DNA from: Oxalobacteraceae bacterium CAVE-383 | GTDB taxonomy: Bacteria; Pseudomonadota; Gammaproteobacteria; Burkholderiales; Burkholderiaceae_D | Length of the DNA: 64,000 nucleotides | Direction of reading: 5' to 3' | NCBI GenBank assembly: GCA_004134995.1 | Contig: REGP01000002.1 | Location: 372,001 to 436,000, forward strand | Shown here: one piece after another, positions 63,942 through 64,000 of the stretch | Layout of the letters: each line of letters starts with the position of its first letter | Numbering within the stretch: the stretch's first letter is position 1 | Made by a program: the position numbers and the translations under genes | The notes under the pieces: model-generated | The model's input: only the letters and a program-made list of their open reading frames with translations | Told to the model about the DNA's origin: nothing | The model's database searches: none

Positions 63942-64000
63942 TGGCGATCACGGAAAAAGCGATGGCAACGGCATTCGGCAAGGTCGGCGTCCTGTTCGGC
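63938..64000 (+). CDS. ddlB: D-alanine:D-alanine ligase DdlB, first 21 codons
   Basis: [20 protein letters not shown] followed by G at the window edge. [10 protein letters not shown] is the normal beginning of DdlB, and ddlB follows murC in most proteobacterial dcw clusters. The ATG overlaps the murC stop. Only the start is visible. Confidence 0.8.
   Translation, partial: MMAITEKAMATAFGKVGVLFG

Noticed and set aside
1..64000. Intact defence system, prophage or plasmid region
   Set aside because: No integrase, phage structural, replication or intact restriction/CRISPR genes were seen; only the nuclease-domain remnant at 27.8-28.2 kb hints at a former defence gene.

Overview
The window looks like a chromosomal piece of a betaproteobacterium, most likely Oxalobacteraceae (Collimonas/Herminiimonas/Herbaspirillum-like). 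This is inferred from protein flavour, high GC in the core genes and gene order; no rRNA was available to confirm it. It combines conserved backbone (kdp potassium-transport operon, RNase P RNA, and the division/cell-wall dcw cluster) with several accessory blocks, some of them visibly decayed.

Layout. 1-4.35 kb (minus strand): a two-partner secretion pair, with the FhaC-like transporter followed by the 5' 853 codons of an FHA-like adhesin that runs off the left edge. 4.4-9.1 kb: an AT-richer block of small exported or lipid-anchored proteins of unknown role. 9.3-15.3 kb: an SDR oxidoreductase, two gene stumps (a GntR regulator and an OxlT-type transporter) joined head to head by what looks like a deletion, two MFS transporters and a membrane methyltransferase. 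15.4-25.95 kb (minus): a complete Tad/Flp pilus locus in which the inner-membrane protein CpaB and the outer-membrane secretin CpaC are read as one 800-residue frame. 26.4-27.6 kb: glutathione-independent formaldehyde dehydrogenase.

27.7-35.76 kb is a lower-GC island bracketed by related inverted sequence arrays that resemble transposon ends. It holds a frameshifted C-terminal remnant of a putative nuclease-domain protein, an MFS exporter, an AzlC stump, a second-type aspartate-semialdehyde dehydrogenase, a GNAT, a type II thioesterase, an FkbM methyltransferase and the last ~185 codons of a non-ribosomal peptide synthetase. An IS66 transposase remnant replaces the rest of the synthetase. This reads as the surviving tail of a natural-product cluster. 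35.8-40.2 kb: an ArsR regulator with a palindromic operator, an MFS efflux protein, an Old Yellow Enzyme ene-reductase and a DHA2 efflux protein.

40.3-48.6 kb: a 30-codon membrane peptide, then kdpF, A, B, C, D and E, largely by overlapping or closely spaced genes. 48.7-49.15 kb: a 120-bp palindromic element whose right arm runs into the rnpB promoter, then rnpB. 49.2-50.4 kb: a 3-hydroxyisobutyryl-CoA hydrolase-like protein. 50.6-64 kb: a dcw promoter with four MraZ boxes at 10-nt period, then mraZ, rsmH, ftsL, ftsI, murE, murF, mraY, murD, ftsW, murG, murC and the first codons of ddlB, mostly with start/stop overlaps. No tRNA, rRNA gene or CRISPR array was seen.
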